Origin: CAZDXJ01 sp964509475
Lineage (GTDB): Bacteria; Pseudomonadota; Gammaproteobacteria; Methylococcales; Methylomonadaceae
Direction of reading: 5' to 3'
Assembly (NCBI GenBank): GCA_964509475.1
Contig: CAZDXJ010000041.1
Coordinates: 1 to 21,315, forward strand
Length of the DNA: 21,315 nucleotides
The notes under the pieces are model-generated. The model did no database searches, had not been told where the DNA came from, and saw nothing but the letters and a program-made list of their open reading frames with translations. The position numbers were made by a program, and so were the translations under genes. Shown piece after piece: positions 21,287 through 21,315 of the stretch; within the stretch, counting starts at the first letter, position 1; each line of letters starts with the position of its first letter.

Positions 21287-21304
21287 GTCAGTCTCCAGAC
21301 TGAC
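21287..21304. promoter_or_regulatory. Palindrome GTCAGTCT-CC-AGACTGAC at the window edge
   Basis: Perfect 8-bp arms with a 2-nt spacer, 46 bp upstream of the 52-aa ORF. It could be an operator for the integration module or a hairpin ending an upstream gene beyond the window. The context is cut off, so the role is open. Confidence 0.35.
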
Positions 21305-21315
21305 CGATGCAGATT

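Overview
The window looks like chromosomal DNA of a moderate-GC gammaproteobacterium. The gene set, gene order and dispersed palindromic repeats remind me of the methanotroph order Methylococcales (Methylobacter/Methylomonas type). That placement is from memory of similar loci and was not computed. Most of the window is ordinary housekeeping DNA. The right end, from about 19.3 kb, is the edge of an integrated element next to a tRNA-Lys gene.

Layout. 1-358 is packed with palindromic repeats. 359-5872 (minus strand) is a three-gene unit: a STAS anti-anti-sigma protein, a GHKL-type anti-sigma/kinase protein and a very large NAD-dependent glutamate dehydrogenase. The last two overlap by 4 nt. 5873-6758 is intergenic and holds a 120-bp inverted-repeat element plus REP-like repeats. 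6759-7679 (+) is a TIGR01777/YfcH-type epimerase. 7680-8558 holds hairpin repeats and one small secreted cysteine-repeat protein gene. 8559-11539 (minus) is a compact operon surE-pcm-yqaA-like-tsaC (Sua5 type), with a divergent Smr-domain gene at 11625-12158. 12198-18851 is a glycogen/alpha-glucan locus: glgB-glgA on the minus strand, and glgC-malQ diverging from it on the plus strand. 18852-19326 holds more repeats, including a perfect 80-bp tandem duplication that ends just before the tRNA-Lys promoter. 19327-19402 is tRNA-Lys(TTT), followed by a strong terminator. 19453-21315 (minus) is the integration module: a tyrosine integrase, an overlapping excisionase-like gene, an 18-codon ORF, a DUF6166-type phage protein and a 52-aa protein, all coupled by short overlaps and with good ribosome-binding sites.

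How the genes work together. GlgC makes ADP-glucose, GlgA polymerises it, GlgB branches the chain, and MalQ reshuffles maltodextrins. The large GDH links glutamate to 2-oxoglutarate. Its coupling to a partner-switching pair suggests, without proving, stress- or signal-dependent expression or control. SurE, Pcm and TsaC are housekeeping functions (nucleotide phosphatase, protein repair, tRNA t6A synthesis). The best candidates for something new are the three-repeat CPxG...C exported protein (8066-8404), the nested tiny ORFs at the integrase end, and several uncatalogued palindromic repeat families.
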